Part shown: piece after piece, positions 10,301-17,103 of the stretch
How positions within the stretch are numbered: the first letter of the stretch is position 1
Layout: each line of letters opens with the position of its first letter
Notes under the pieces: generated by a model
Seen by the model: only the letters and a program-made list of their open reading frames with translations
Told to the model about the DNA's origin: nothing
Databases searched by the model: none
Origin: Cupriavidus necator
GTDB taxonomy: Bacteria; Pseudomonadota; Gammaproteobacteria; Burkholderiales; Burkholderiaceae
Length of the DNA: 64,000 nt
Direction: 5' to 3'
NCBI GenBank assembly: GCA_022041995.1
Contig: CP074386.1
Coordinates: 186,001-250,000, forward strand
Program-made: the position numbers and the translations under genes

Positions 10301-11237
10301 GATGCATTTCCCGCGGGATGAGGCGGCGCTTGACGAAGCGCGCGAGGTGATGCAGCGCAGGCTGAACGGGGTGGACCGGCACGCATCGCAGGCGGTGGAC
10401 TGCCTGACGCTGTACCAACTGGCCGTCAGCGGCGGCTACCAGGGGCGGCGCATCCGCGCGGTCCCCTCGGCTGACGACAGGCTGTATCTGCCGACGATTC
10501 CGCTGCCGGGCTTTGCGCAGTTGCAGGGCGATGTGCTGGTGGGCAAACCGCCGTACGATAAGGAGAACCTGTTGCCCATTGCGGCCGCGCAGGTCGTTAC
10601 GCCCGATCAGGAGGACGTGACGGCCCAGTTTCTGGACCAGTGCTTCGCCATCCAGTACAGCTATACGGGATTCGATGAGGATTCGGGCACGGGCGCCGAC
10701 ATGTTGCACAGCAAGGGCATGCTGATCATCCCGCCGCCGGGCTACTGGTCACCGGATCCGGACCACCAGGGGCTGCACCTGGCCTGTTCGCGGGAGGACC
10801 TGAAGACGCTGTCGCGCTGGAAGAGCCGGCGCGAGCGCGACACGCTGCCGCAGCAGATGTTCAGCACGGGCAGCCTGCGGGTCAAGGACGTGCTGCTGCC
10901 TGGGCGGCTTGGGGCAATCCCGATTGCGGAGCTGCGCAAGCGGAGCATGGACACGGACGGGGACGATGCGTTCGTCTATGCGGGCTATCCGGCTCTCGTG
11001 GGCCACATCGGTCGCGTCATGCAGTCGCGCCAGGCGCGACGGGGCGAGGAGCGCTCGTTCAAGCCGCCCAAGACTGCGCATCCGGCCATCGATGAACGGG
11101 GCCGCTACCAGGCGGGACGGGCGCGCGAAATTATGGCCGAGCAGCGGGGGGCGCGTTGCTGGGTAAAGCCGCCACGCTCGCCATGCGCTTTCTCGCGCAG
11201 CCCGATGAGCTGCGCGAGGCCATGGCGCGAAACATGA
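4398..11237 (+). CDS. SKWP-repeat type III effector, copy 1, N-terminal and central part
   Basis: RipS/XopAD-like giant effector, starting MRIGSPASPDAGGDQK. The first 180 residues or so are Ser/Pro/Arg-rich and unstructured, as expected of a type III secretion leader; there is no Sec signal. A helical region follows, then 25 SKWP/SRWP repeats of about 42 residues (consensus around NALNALSKWP), then a long conserved central region with NPxxG-free patches, KGMLIIPPPGYW and SMDTDGDDAFVYAGYP. The frame ends at 11237 because a G run at 11146-11151 has six G where copies 2 and 3 have seven. Read with seven G, the protein continues into the next entry and would be about 3,100 residues. Its role inside host cells is unknown; SKWP effectors are known virulence proteins in Ralstonia. 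Confidence 0.85.
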   Translation: MRIGSPASPDAGGDQKIDEAAPGQSPTSRPEPASRRTDTVLDTLPRREDLAARRQQRRMQPYSGPQRQRAFASRPQGDEDTAGHPLRALPSSGRPVSDRAADDAPRRAQSSWPPSTRNLPDQQLRSTLAASGMERYQIAAAAPSRKGPARDAIEALDERHHSRMRIEPSEPQRRSRNLGRVLTYPEHEFGRQLRNQRYAQQQVLSGNAKDADFPELAIRMARENVLAQRNGYGQALVFLRPDYAGDNLHFLDLYLQKLQVRNKVRNIPPARANDVREAVELAAHYLVDTDWCRGAPAASYVHFANKLSKHADSEICRLALRSIATELLRPGALHRLNGRQAAMLCNALSKAPERPACCDAVSGLVRHLRLRGLIPGLNAQDMSNLLNALSKWSDDGRVRENALELARLVAADASLRESMNALGVAITVNALSKWPDEADARQAALRLAERVTSDAKLRQRMDAPHVANALNAFSKWPASHRASEAVRCLARRLTSEPQLCQSMEARAVATALNALSKWPEEDKARDAALRLAERVSSEPKLCQSMEAWAVATALNALSKWPEEDKARDAALRLAERVSSEPKLCQSMEAKHVSNALNALSKWPDKEEARKAALQLAERVSSEPQLCQSMEAQAVANALNAFSKWPDADEASAAALALADRLTSEAEGDARLRESMDAREVTNALNALSKWPDKEEAREAALRLAERVSSEPQLCQSMEAKHVANALNALSKWPDKEEARKAALRLAERVSSEPQLCQSMEAQAVANALNAFSKWPDADEASAAALRLAGRLASDPRLRQSMDALAVANALNALSKWPGEDEASAAALALADRLTSEAEGDARLRESMDAREVTNALNALSKWPDKEEAREAALRLAERVSSEPQLCQSMDGQNVANALNALSKWPDQAKARDAALRLAERVSSEPQLCQSMEAKHVSNALNAFSKWPDADEASAAALALADRLTSEAEGDARLRESMEAREVTTALNALSKWPDQAKARDAALRLAERVSSEPQLCQSMDGQNVANALNALSKWPGEDEARDAALRLAERVSSEPQLCQSMDARAVANALNAFSKWPGEDEARDAALRLAERVSSEPQLCQSMDAQAVANALNAFSKWPDADEASAAALALADRLTSEAEGDARLRESMDAREVTNALNALSKWPDQAKARDAALRLAERVSSEPQLCQSMEAKHVSNALNALSKWPGEDEARDAALRLAERVSSEPQLCQSMEAQAVASALNALSKWPGEDEASAAALALADRLTSEAEGDARLRESMDAREVTTALNALSKWPDQAKARDAALRLAERVSSEPQLCQSMEARAVATALNALSKWPGEDEARDAALRLAERVSSEPKLCQSMDAQAVANALNALSKWPDADEASDAALVLADRLTSEAEGDARLRQSMGAQAVASTLHALSRWPQESGLHEAAWCLAARLGSAPLEWSTFEFGQTGQIANALARLGRDEDGNAVLARDVLMGVAVHLELYPERFDSAEGRHVGMLLKAFAQLRMHDALRLLATPALERVMTLCLEGRLREEPLESVGTLCMGLLPLARSPQLQRHRVRALQTFDALKPVVEHKIDAYLRQAPGGAGARAGLHLKEGDEACGTRCPALSLYQVLKAYTVVAHQWKPRYISGGRESVKTHQETLKQWVRQTLDRTRPLIETDLQEMSWNLIAQIEADDAILDALDLRLASAAHLEALTTRYPPRRFDLAARHESLRTAVGNVVPPEPSGGDTTHVTVDLRGRELEPAASSDGAEPAYSFYSRLTGQPLVEVRLPGELSAFMLARTFQYKDEPWRFDMFGGSRLTRGRRKSARDIAAGRSASASVLPAVRYADSAPGSAFMELAQKLAPQREDWSRMQRALMEMVPPDHVVEGTLRLGWFEDVAGPQHPFRLQGPHHERIALCPNDGCGFLRWDVAMRIPVVREHIEAWEAVREARGDEAQQKLVDGQQPGFNTLPPQALMHFPRDEAALDEAREVMQRRLNGVDRHASQAVDCLTLYQLAVSGGYQGRRIRAVPSADDRLYLPTIPLPGFAQLQGDVLVGKPPYDKENLLPIAAAQVVTPDQEDVTAQFLDQCFAIQYSYTGFDEDSGTGADMLHSKGMLIIPPPGYWSPDPDHQGLHLACSREDLKTLSRWKSRRERDTLPQQMFSTGSLRVKDVLLPGRLGAIPIAELRKRSMDTDGDDAFVYAGYPALVGHIGRVMQSRQARRGEERSFKPPKTAHPAIDERGRYQAGRAREIMAEQRGARCWVKPPRSPCAFSRSPMSCARPWRET
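5555..8690 (+). repeat. Tandem 126-bp repeat array encoding 25 SKWP units
   Basis: Units of 126 bp (42 codons), or 135 bp when the longer LTSEAEGDARLRES variant is present, repeat head to tail. Many are identical or nearly so at DNA level (AAGTGGCCGG recurs each period). The first three and the last units are divergent; the inner ones are homogenised, a sign of recent unequal crossover or gene conversion. Copies 2 and 3 carry 10 and 13 units. Each unit probably forms a helical hairpin of an ARM/HEAT-like solenoid. Confidence 0.9.
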
Positions 11238-13630
11238 TGTTCGGCACCTACGACGGCGTGGCGCGTGATTTGCGCAACGGACTGCGCAGGCGGCTGCAGG
11301 GGGACAAGGATGCACCAGCGCTGCAGCAGTTGCAGGTGCAGGCGCATGAGGCGATTGACCGAGCCCATGAGCCGCAAGCGTGCGAGGCGGCGAAACTGCT
11401 GTATGAGCTGTGTATGCAGCTGGGCAGGGACAGCGTCCAGGCACCGCAGCTTCCGTCCGCGCTGGCGCAGGGGTTCCCCGCACTTGCGAGCGCCTATGAG
11501 CAGGCAGACGACACGGCCGGGCGTGTGCACGCGGTGCTGGACAACTACCCGGTGTGCCGTCTGTCGCGTACGGCGTTCCCCGAGGGGCAGCCGGGGCTGG
11601 TGCCGGGCGAGCCGGAGCTGTCCATGCGCAACCTGTTTACGATAGCCATAAAGGTGGGCACCGACGCGCTGAAGTCGGACACGGGCACCGATCTCTTTAC
11701 AAGCGTGATCGAGAGTTGCGAAATGGCTGAACGCCGGTATCCCGACCGTCTGCGTCGGGTACCGTACAGCAAGCCGACGTTGGCGGAAATACGGCACGGG
11801 CGCTTCGATCCACAGTGGGCAGACGCTGCGCTGCGGCAGATGCCAACGATGGCAGCGGGTGTCATGCAGGACGCCGTCCGGGCGCTGCAGCAGGCGGAGC
11901 TGCTCAGCGTACCGGCTACGCCGGCCGAACGGGCGCAGGAGGTTTCCCGGGAGGCGCTTGAGCAAGAGGCGCTGGCGCTCAATGAACGCGCCCGTTTGGC
12001 CGAGCCGGGGATCACGATGAGGCTGCAGGACATCGTGAACGGGTGCAGTGCCGGACACGCGCGGGCGGGTCTGGCGGGCGAACAGAAGAACAGGCTGAAG
12101 TCGCCGCGCTCGCTGCAGGACAAGCTGGCCCGGCTGATTGGTGGAGTGCCGCCCCGGACCCTGGCCCAGGCCAGCGCGCTGGTCAACGATGCGCTGCGCT
12201 ACAGTGTGGTGCTGCCCGCGGATACGTTTATGGGGGACTATCGCCAGATCATGGCGCAGCTCGCGAAGGCGCATACTCTGATCCGGCGCACGAATCATTT
12301 CCTGCGGGGCCGCAGCCCTTTCCAGGCGGTGAGCGTCACGCTGAAGGAGCCAAACGGCATCGCATGGGAAATCCAGTTTCATACAGAGCAAACGTTCAGA
12401 TGCAAGGAGAAGTACCACGACCTGTACAAGCAGGCGCAACGACGTGGATTCGATGGCGCCTCCGGCGACGAGATCTGGAAGTTGCTCGGGCCAGCGCGCG
12501 AGGCCTTCCGTGCATTACCCGTTCCTGCGGGGGTGGAAGATATCGTGGACTGGGAGCCGGAAACGGTATTGAAGGTGCAGCCGCGGCCCCAGGCGTCAGC
12601 CACGCCGCGCGTGCCTGCCCCCCTTGCGCAACTGGCCCAGCAGATCAGAAGCCAGGCTGAACGTCTCGAGGGTGCGGTCTGGCCTGTGCTGCAGCAGGCG
12701 CTGGAGCACCACGGCGCGAAGTTGCGCGCGGACATGGACGGTGGCGGCTGGCGCAGGTTTATCTTTAAGAAGAAGAAAAGCATTGAAGAGAAGCTTGCCC
12801 GGATACAGCGCGAGCAGGGCCTGCAAACACCGCAGGAGGCCGCCAGGCGGGTACGCGATGGTCTGCGCTATGAGGTGATCCTCGGTGCAGAGAGATTTGC
12901 CATGGACGCCCGGAGGATCCTGACCAGTCTGCAAAGGGCCGGCATGACGGTCATGCGCGTGAACAACAGCTTTACCCGGGAGGGCACCGGCTATGCTGGC
13001 CTGAATGTGAACGTGCGCACCCGCGTTGAGGGCGAAGACGCCGACTGGGAAATCCAGTTCCACACCCGTGATAGCCTGAAGGCCAAGGAGAAGGGTCACC
13101 GGACCTACGAAAGGCTGCGCCAACTGTCGCCTGATGCGGTGCCGCGCGGGACGCTGGAGCAGGACCTGCGCGACGCGGCAGCCCGCGTGGCGCCCCCGCA
13201 GGGCATCGAGATGATCCTGTCCTTCGATCTCTATGCGGAACCATCCATTGCCGACGAGAGGCCTGGCGGCCCGATGAACCAGCCGTATCGCGGCGCAGCC
13301 GCGGATCAAGCACGCAGCTCCGACCTGGACACCGGGCAACCCTACGGGCCGCACGGTGCCACGCGGAGCGCGCCTGCCGTGACACACCCGGCCCCCGATC
13401 CTGGCCATGCTGTTCGCAGCAACTGGGCCCCCCTCCCCCCGCGCGCACCGGACGTGCTGAGCGGCCTGCACGACCCCCCCTGGCGGGTGCCTCGCCGGCT
13501 CAGGTGCCCGTTCCCCCATCCTTGGGCGAATTCAATTCGGGGCCCCTGCTCATCAGTCTTGAACAGTTTCTGGCGCAATCAAACGCTGAGATGGGGATGG
13601 CCAGCGGGCTGCAGAATAATTGCCTGCTAG
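11156..13630 (+). CDS. SKWP effector copy 1, C-terminal part with two RelA/SpoT-like modules
   Basis: This continues the preceding entry after the G-run frameshift (true continuation GGALLGKAATLAMRF). Two related modules follow. Module 1 (nt about 12106-12460) has LRYSVVLPADTFMGDYRQIM, then WEIQFHTEQTFRCKEKYHDLY. Module 2 (about 12776-13130) has LRYEVILGAERFAMDARRIL, then GTGYAGLNVNVRT and WEIQFHTRDSLKAKEKGHRTYE. The order, an acidic segment, a G-Y motif, then E-I-Q-F-H-T, matches RelA/SpoT synthetase-like nucleotidyltransferases, including toxin versions. A Pro-rich linker with long C runs follows; the frame runs on to an unnatural Arg/Pro-rich end at 13630, while the natural continuation is the next entry. 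Catalysis is inferred. Confidence 0.75.
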   Translation: MLGKAATLAMRFLAQPDELREAMARNMMFGTYDGVARDLRNGLRRRLQGDKDAPALQQLQVQAHEAIDRAHEPQACEAAKLLYELCMQLGRDSVQAPQLPSALAQGFPALASAYEQADDTAGRVHAVLDNYPVCRLSRTAFPEGQPGLVPGEPELSMRNLFTIAIKVGTDALKSDTGTDLFTSVIESCEMAERRYPDRLRRVPYSKPTLAEIRHGRFDPQWADAALRQMPTMAAGVMQDAVRALQQAELLSVPATPAERAQEVSREALEQEALALNERARLAEPGITMRLQDIVNGCSAGHARAGLAGEQKNRLKSPRSLQDKLARLIGGVPPRTLAQASALVNDALRYSVVLPADTFMGDYRQIMAQLAKAHTLIRRTNHFLRGRSPFQAVSVTLKEPNGIAWEIQFHTEQTFRCKEKYHDLYKQAQRRGFDGASGDEIWKLLGPAREAFRALPVPAGVEDIVDWEPETVLKVQPRPQASATPRVPAPLAQLAQQIRSQAERLEGAVWPVLQQALEHHGAKLRADMDGGGWRRFIFKKKKSIEEKLARIQREQGLQTPQEAARRVRDGLRYEVILGAERFAMDARRILTSLQRAGMTVMRVNNSFTREGTGYAGLNVNVRTRVEGEDADWEIQFHTRDSLKAKEKGHRTYERLRQLSPDAVPRGTLEQDLRDAAARVAPPQGIEMILSFDLYAEPSIADERPGGPMNQPYRGAAADQARSSDLDTGQPYGPHGATRSAPAVTHPAPDPGHAVRSNWAPLPPRAPDVLSGLHDPPWRVPRRLRCPFPHPWANSIRGPCSSVLNSFWRNQTLRWGWPAGCRIIAC

Positions 13631-13944
13631 ACACAGCTCTTCAGCTCAGCCGCAACATAAGGCGAGAGCCTGCGATGGCAACGGAGCAGACGAGCGAACT
13701 CCAGGCACAGGCGCAGTGGTTGCGGGGCGAGCTATTTCGTAGGGGCCTGGCCGATAGGGATGGCGACATCGACATGTACGAGGCCGGGTGGGGGCTCGCG
13801 CGCAGCCTTGGCATACGCATCCAGGCCATTGCGGTCAATGCGAGCGGGCAGCTCACAGTGCATCCGGTTGTTGGTCAGCAAGGCCGGCTTGTGCATATCC
13901 TTCATACACCCGGCCACTTTCAGCCATTGTGGCCGCGCCGCTAG
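13504..13944 (+). CDS. SKWP effector copy 1, C-terminal Cys/His domain (other frame)
   Basis: The frame encodes LISLEQFLAQSNAEMG, LQNNCLLDTALQLS, WLRGELFRRGLADRDGDID, LGIRIQAIAVNASGQLTV and HTPGHFQPLWPRR. The early N-N-C-L-L-D and late G-H-F-Q-P-L recall the Cys and His of OTU/papain-like cysteine peptidase or deamidase folds. It is kept in all three copies (42460-42900 and 44833-45186). It is one base out of frame with the RelA/SpoT part, across a run of seven C at about 13474-13480, so it is probably the true C-terminus of the same protein; a separate small protein from ATG 13504 cannot be excluded. The stop TAG lies in CTAG, into which an IS630 is inserted. Confidence 0.6.
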   Translation: MPVPPSLGEFNSGPLLISLEQFLAQSNAEMGMASGLQNNCLLDTALQLSRNIRREPAMATEQTSELQAQAQWLRGELFRRGLADRDGDIDMYEAGWGLARSLGIRIQAIAVNASGQLTVHPVVGQQGRLVHILHTPGHFQPLWPRR

Positions 13945-15080
13945 TGTAGCGTTCTGTTCTTGATTGAACTTATATGAATTCGGCGTCTCCAATGCCCACA
14001 CTGCGACACAGCGTGGAGAGAGTGAGTGCGAGTTGCCCCCGAGATCATGTTGACCGACGAGGAGCGAACCAATTTGACGAGGCTGGTTCGGTCGAAGCTC
14101 ACGAGCGTGAGGCTGGCGCAGCGCGCGCGCATTGTGCTGCTGGCCGCCAACGGAATGCAGAACAAGGACATCGCCGAGCAGTTGGGAGTCGGACGCGTGC
14201 AGGTCTCGCGTTGGCGTGAGCGGTATGCGCAATCGGGGCTGGCCGGTATCGAACGCGACTTGCCGCGCGGTGCGCCGCCGGTGAAGGTGGACACGGCGCG
14301 GCTGGTGGAGCTGACCACTCAAACCAAGCCCGTTGCGGCCACGCACTGGAGCACGCGCAAGATGGCCGCCGAATTGGGCGTGAGCGCCAGCACCGTCATG
14401 CGCCATTGGCACGCCCACGGGTTGAAGCCGCACATCGTGCGCGGCTTCAAGGTGTCGCGCGATCCGAAGTTCGTCGAGAAGCTCGAAGACATCGTCGGCC
14501 TCTACATGTCGCCACCCGAGCACGCGCTGGTGCTGTGCTGCGATGAGAAGAGCCAGGTGCAGGCGCTGGATCGCACGCAGCCCGGCTTGCCGTTGAAGAA
14601 GGGGCGTGCGGCCATCATGACGCACGACTACAAGCGCAACGGCACGACCACGCTGTTTGCCGCGCTCAACGTGCTCGATGGCCAGGTCATCGCCCAGTGC
14701 CAGCAGCGCCACCGCCATACCGAGTGGCTGAAGTTCCTGCGCAAGATCGACCGCGAGACGCCCAAGGACAAAACGCTGCATCTGATCGCAGACAACTACG
14801 CCACCCACAAGCATCCTGCGGTGCAGGACTGGCTGGCCAAGCATCCGCGATTCAACATGCACTTCACGCCCACCTCCGCATCATGGCTGAACATGGTCGA
14901 GCGGTTCTTTCGTGACATCACAACCGAGCGACTTCGCCGCGGCGTATTCACCAGTGTGCCGGAACTGGTCGACGCCATCAACGAGTACATCGCTCACCAC
15001 AACACCAACCCCAAGCCGTTCATCTGGACCAAGAGCGCTCGCGACATCCTACAGAAGGTCATTCGTGCCAACCGCCGCTT
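13945..15080 (+). mobile_element. IS630-family element, copy 1, right end lost
   Basis: The left end TGTAGCGTTCTG at 13945 directly follows CTAG at 13941-13944. The intact sister at 43671-44832 is flanked by CTAG on both sides, and its two ends form about 28-bp imperfect inverted repeats. In this copy the right end is replaced at about 15079 by a second IS630-type element inserted at a TA. Confidence 0.8.
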
Positions 15081-15120
15081 ACTCATAGGTCAGAAATATA
15101 GCGGACAGACGGATGCCTGA
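14026..15120 (+). CDS. IS630-family transposase, C-terminus altered
   Basis: Start GTG 14026 or ATG 14047. An N-terminal helix-turn-helix (DIAEQLGVGRVQVSRWRERY) and a second HTH (AAELGVSASTVMRHW) precede a DDE core: CCDEKSQVQALD, LIADNYATHKH and NMVERFFRDI. The natural end (RANRRLSSKQNG in the sister copy) is lost. After RANRRL the frame enters the end of the next element and stops at 15120, adding about 13 foreign residues. The catalytic triad is intact, but without the right end the element cannot be mobilised normally. Confidence 0.9.
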   Translation: MRVAPEIMLTDEERTNLTRLVRSKLTSVRLAQRARIVLLAANGMQNKDIAEQLGVGRVQVSRWRERYAQSGLAGIERDLPRGAPPVKVDTARLVELTTQTKPVAATHWSTRKMAAELGVSASTVMRHWHAHGLKPHIVRGFKVSRDPKFVEKLEDIVGLYMSPPEHALVLCCDEKSQVQALDRTQPGLPLKKGRAAIMTHDYKRNGTTTLFAALNVLDGQVIAQCQQRHRHTEWLKFLRKIDRETPKDKTLHLIADNYATHKHPAVQDWLAKHPRFNMHFTPTSASWLNMVERFFRDITTERLRRGVFTSVPELVDAINEYIAHHNTNPKPFIWTKSARDILQKVIRANRRLLIGQKYSGQTDA

Positions 15121-16111
15121 AGAATGAGCGCACGAGCTTCGGGTTGCGTCCAATTTGTGCAAGCTGCTCGTAAATTCGCGGCCCCAGCTTTTCGCCTTTT
15201 TGCAAAGGACGTCGGGCGACGCCGTTGCGCTTGACGTGACTCCACACTAACTCATCTGGGTTGAGATCCGGCGCGTAACCGGGCAGGAAGTGCAGGGTCA
15301 ATTTTCCTTGGGTGCTGGCGACGTAATCCTTGACGATGGCTTTCTTATGCGCTGGCAATCCGTCGACGATCAGATGCACCGCCTTCTTTCGATTGAACAT
15401 CAGTTTCTTGAGCAGCGTGACGAACAACTCGCCGCTGAGCCCGCCTTCGTACGTCGCAAACCAGAAGGCACCCTTCGAATTCACGGCGGACGCCGCGCTC
15501 ATGCTTTGCCGCTGGCCCGGCCGCTCGACAACGGGCGTCTCGCCGCGCGGCGCCCAGGTCTTGCCATGTACCGAGTCGGCTCGAAAACCCGATTCGTCCC
15601 AGAAAAAGATATCAGTCTTCTGCTCACGAGCCTGCTTGGCAATGGCCGGATACGTGTCGTGCCGCCAGCGATCGATTGCCTCCGGATCGCGCTGGTAAGC
15701 GCGCTGCAGTGGCTTTTGCGGCGTCAGGTTCAGGCGTGCCAGCATCCCACCGATCGATGCCAGACTCAGCGTCACGCTGAACTTTTCCTGCACCAGTTCG
15801 CGAACCAGGTTGCGTGTCCACAGACCGAAATCGAATCCATACTGCGTCGGATTCTTGCCGTTGATCCAGCGCAGCACCCGCTGCTCCTGCGCAGGCGTGA
15901 GCGTGCGCGGGCGACCCGTGCCTTTGGTCGAGCGCAGCGCCCTTACACCACGGCCGTGCGCCTGGGCGCGAATCTTGTATGCCCACGACCGATTCATCCC
16001 GAACGATGCCGCGACATCATCCAGATGCTCCCCCTCAGCCATGCGTTGCACTGCCAGGATGCGCACCTCTTCAAGCGTGTTGTGCGCCAGGCTGCGGCCG
16101 TCACGTTTCAT
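15083..16111 (-). CDS. IS630-family transposase (second subtype), complete
   Basis: 342 residues on the minus strand from ATG 16111: MKRDGRSLAHNTLEEVR, HTH around VAASFGMNRSWAYKIRA, the linker LTPAQEQRVLRWINGKNPTQ, and the DDE core FFWDESGFRADSVHGKTW, IVDGLPAHKKAI and GYAPDLNPDELVWSHVKR. The C-terminus is SVRYISDL. The left end TTACTCATAGGTCAGAAATATAG (15079 on) matches the ends at 54158 and 57510. It is inserted at TTA in the preceding IS630. The right end is not recognisable; an IS21 end abuts near 16134. Confidence 0.9.
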   Translation of the reverse strand: MKRDGRSLAHNTLEEVRILAVQRMAEGEHLDDVAASFGMNRSWAYKIRAQAHGRGVRALRSTKGTGRPRTLTPAQEQRVLRWINGKNPTQYGFDFGLWTRNLVRELVQEKFSVTLSLASIGGMLARLNLTPQKPLQRAYQRDPEAIDRWRHDTYPAIAKQAREQKTDIFFWDESGFRADSVHGKTWAPRGETPVVERPGQRQSMSAASAVNSKGAFWFATYEGGLSGELFVTLLKKLMFNRKKAVHLIVDGLPAHKKAIVKDYVASTQGKLTLHFLPGYAPDLNPDELVWSHVKRNGVARRPLQKGEKLGPRIYEQLAQIGRNPKLVRSFFRHPSVRYISDL

Positions 16112-16133
16112 GAGCGCCCCCTCAATGACTATC

Positions 16134-16240
16134 GTGCGTATTCCGGCCGATCGTGACCGGCGATTCCGGCATCGTGACCGGCGTTTCCGGTTTATCGTGA
16201 CCAGCCGTTCCGGCGATCGTGACCGGGCCGCCGGAGAGGC
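16134..16240 (+). repeat. IS21 terminal repeats (four transposase-binding-like units)
   Basis: Four tandem units of roughly 20-23 bp share TTCCGG, a 1-4 base spacer and ATCGTGACC (units begin near 16140, 16163, 16184, 16207). The element end is probably TGCGTATTCCGG at 16134, giving the TG terminus. Multiple short terminal repeats of this kind are a hallmark of IS21-family ends. The istA gene starts about 110 bp downstream. Confidence 0.75.
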
Positions 16241-16349
16241 ATCTCACCGCTGACGTGGTGGCATCCGGCTTGCAATGAACCGGGTGGGGTGTTGCGTATT
16301 GTTCAACCCAGGCTGTGGATAACCTTCTGCGTTTTTACACGGAGAAGCG

Positions 16350-17093
16350 ATGCCCAAGCCCCCCATGACGATACGCATGATCAAAGACGTGTTACGACTC
16401 AAGCACGAGTCCGGACTGTCGCACGCCAGCATTGCTGCGGCGCTGCAAGTCTCCAAAGGCGTGGTGTCCAAGTATGTGTCACTGGCCGCTGAGGCCGGCA
16501 TGACATGGGAGCAGCTACGCGATCTCGATGAAACAGCGATTGCCGCGCACCTGCTGCCCAGCGCACGCGCCAGCGCCTATGTGCCGCCGGACTATGCTCG
16601 CATCCACCAGGAACTGCGGCGCAAGGGCGTCACACTGACCCTGCTGTGGCAGGAATATGTTGAGGCCCATCCCGGCGGCAAGACCTATCGCCACACGCAA
16701 TTCTGCGAGCGCTACCACGCATGGGCCAAGAGTCTGAAGCGTTCAATGCGCCAGACCCACAAGGCCGGTGAGAAGCTGTTCGTTGACTATGCCGGACCGA
16801 CCATCGCTGTGGCCGACGGCGGCCGCGCCCACGTGTTTGTTGCGGCGCTCGGCGCGTCCAGCTACACATTCGCCTGCGCCACGCCGCGCGAGACGATGGT
16901 GGACTGGATCGGCTCGATGGTGCGCGCCCTGAGCTTTATCGGCGGCAGCCCTGAACTGGTCGTGCCAGACAACCCGCGCGCCTTGATTGCCAACGCCGAC
17001 CGTTATGAGCCGTGCGCTAACGAGACGGTGTTCGACTTCGCGCGCCATTACGGCACCTCGGTGCTCCCTGCCCGTGCGCGGCGTCCGCAGTAA
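16350..17093 (+). pseudogene. istA: IS21-family transposase IstA, C-terminally truncated
   Basis: Starts MPKPPMTIRMIKDVLRL with the HTH region HASIAAALQVSKGVVSKYV. The catalytic domain follows: LFVDYAGPTIAV (first Asp), VVPDNPRALI (second Asp). The frame ends after LPARARRPQ, just where IstA enzymes continue to the Glu motif. The element is then cut by the debris that begins with the recombinase gene. About 247 of the usual roughly 500 residues remain, and IstB is absent. Inactive. Confidence 0.88.
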
Positions 17094-17103
17094 GGAGTAG
17101 GTT

